From Glycomyces albidus (GTDB lineage: Bacteria > Actinomycetota > Actinomycetes > Mycobacteriales > Micromonosporaceae), in the NCBI RefSeq assembly GCF_009451885.1, contig NZ_WIAO01000001.1, forward strand, positions 297,525 to 361,524: DNA of 64,000 bases, in the 5' to 3' direction. Within the stretch, counting starts at the first letter, position 1, and each line of letters begins with the position of its first letter. Below are positions 63,286 through 64,000 of the stretch, one piece after another. The notes beneath the pieces were generated by a model. That model made no database searches. It saw only the letters and a program-made list of their open reading frames with translations, and was not told the origin of the DNA. Position numbers and translations under genes: made by a program.

Positions 63286-63732
63286 CTAGGCGAGGGCGCT
63301 GTTGATGAGGGCTGCGGCCGCGGCGGCGTCGGGCGCGTCGCGCAGCGCGGTCGTGAAGTCCCGGTGGACGAGTCTGCGCGCCAGGGACGCGAGGATGGTC
63401 ATGTGCTCGGAGCCGCCGCCTTCGGGTGCGGCGATGAGGAAGACGAGGTCGGCGGGGCCGTCGTCGGCGCCGAAGTCGATGCCGGCCTCGGAGCGCCCGA
63501 AGGCGAGGCTCGGCGCGGTGACGTGGGCGCTGCGGGCGTGCGGGATGCCGATGCCGCCTTCGATGCCGGTCGGCATCTGCGCTTCGCGGGCGCGCACGTC
63601 GGCGAGGAAGCCCTCGGTGTCGGTGACGCGTCCGGCGGCGGCGAGGCGGCCGGCGAGGGCCGCGGTCGCCTCGTGGCGGTCGGCGCCGCGGAGGTCGAGG
63701 TCGACCAGGTCGGCGGTGATCAGCTCGGACAT
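63286..63732 (-). CDS. PTS fructose EIIA component
   Basis: A 148-residue EIIA of the fructose/mannitol class, with the active His65 in GIGIPHARSAHV. It carries phosphate from HPr to the IIB domain. CAGAAGGAGCACCAC precedes the ATG. In many actinobacteria EIIA is fused to the permease; here it is separate, with fruA 32 nt downstream. Confidence 0.94.
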   Translation of the reverse strand: MSELITADLVDLDLRGADRHEATAALAGRLAAAGRVTDTEGFLADVRAREAQMPTGIEGGIGIPHARSAHVTAPSLAFGRSEAGIDFGADDGPADLVFLIAAPEGGGSEHMTILASLARRLVHRDFTTALRDAPDAAAAAALINSALA

Positions 63733-63751
63733 GTGGTGCTCCTTCTGGTGC

Positions 63752-63907
63752 TCAGCGCAGGGCCCGGCCGGGGTCCGGGGTCGATGTGACCTCGACGGCG
63801 CCGAGATCGATGTCGGTGGGGCCGGGCATGATCGAGCCCGGGAGCGCGACCGCGGCGGTGCCCCAGGCGACGGCGGCGGCGAGGCATTCCAGGGCTGCGT
63901 GCTCCAT
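63752..63907 (-). pseudogene. Remnant resembling the C-terminus of 1-phosphofructokinase (fruK)
   Basis: A 51-codon frame immediately before the EIIA gene. Its sequence, AVAWGTAAVALPGSIMPGP then DIDLGAVEVT, matches the very end of FruK proteins (PfkB family), where this region normally follows the GAGD motif. The rest of fruK is missing. Codon use is normal. One TGA at 63911-63913, in the same frame, separates it from the reading frame upstream. It may be a relic, a truncated gene, or part of an interrupted fusion. Confidence 0.6.
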
Positions 63908-63910
63908 GCT

Positions 63911-64000
63911 TCACCTCGGCAGGTCGAGGGCGCGGCGGACGCCTTCCTCGAGGTGGGCCGCCGAGAGGCCGCCGCGGGTGACGAAGTCGAACATGAGCCC
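63911..64000 (-). CDS. 3' end of a gene running off the window (unidentified)
   Basis: A 29-codon frame from the right edge of the window, ending in TGA at 63911, with residues ...FDFVTRGGLSAAHLEEGVRRALDLPR. Codon bias is typical and I do not recognise the family. It is in the same frame as the fruK remnant three nucleotides further on. Confidence 0.55.
   Translation of the reverse strand, partial: GLMFDFVTRGGLSAAHLEEGVRRALDLPR

Overview
The window is very GC-rich chromosomal DNA from an actinobacterium, probably a filamentous one; I cannot name the genus from sequence alone. Evidence includes strong G/C bias at third codon positions, many GTG starts, an AfsR/SARP-type regulator, an ECF41-like sigma factor, and several promoters whose -10 hexamer lies 6-7 nt before a start codon (leaderless transcription). 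Most genes sit in small operons with ATGA, GTGA or TGATG overlaps. I see no rRNA, tRNA, CRISPR array, insertion sequence or phage gene.

1-19 kb: the 3' end of an unknown gene, two tandem paralogous lipoproteins, a full-length SARP/AfsR regulator, an ion-transporter-superfamily membrane protein, an AraC regulator, an alpha/beta hydrolase, a PrsW-type protease coupled to a membrane-anchored protein, a TetR-ABC exporter operon with a clear operator, TrkH-type K+ and NhaA Na+/H+ transporters, and a carboxymuconolactone decarboxylase / DoxX / ECF sigma group.

19-27 kb: a complete respiratory nitrate reductase operon narGHJI (minus strand), divergent from a NarK-type transporter. The shared control region carries a GGGGC-TTTT-GCCCC palindrome beside the narG -10 box.

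27-42 kb: small regulator/effector units. These are TetR with two SDRs, RidA/MarR around a 19-bp inverted repeat, an MFS exporter with TetR, an NmrA-like reductase with a SnoaL protein, a secreted NlpC/P60 hydrolase, two MFS transporters whose promoters share a CsoR-type palindrome (ATACCCC-N3-GGGGTAT), a BlaI/M56 pair, and an exo/endonuclease-phosphatase.

42-49 kb: a papain-fold-like protein, a secreted cutinase/polyester-hydrolase-type enzyme fused to a ricin-B lectin domain behind an unusual cluster of palindromes, a divergent beta-lactamase-fold protein, and a SNF2 helicase with its SWIM-domain partner.

49-60 kb: carbohydrate metabolism. KDG kinase and KDPG aldolase overlap. A sugar ABC transporter (binding protein and two permeases) and a ROK regulator share one operator sequence at their two promoters, followed by an aldo/keto reductase and a secreted pectate lyase. 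Together they suggest pectin or uronate use, though the transported sugar is unproven. Within this stretch, the apt gene is enclosed by an 89%-identical 55-bp inverted repeat.

60-64 kb: a fructose-type PTS cluster encoding EIIA, EIIBC, HPr and Enzyme I. Upstream of EIIA lies only a 51-codon remnant resembling the C-terminus of 1-phosphofructokinase, separated from an upstream reading frame by one in-frame TGA.
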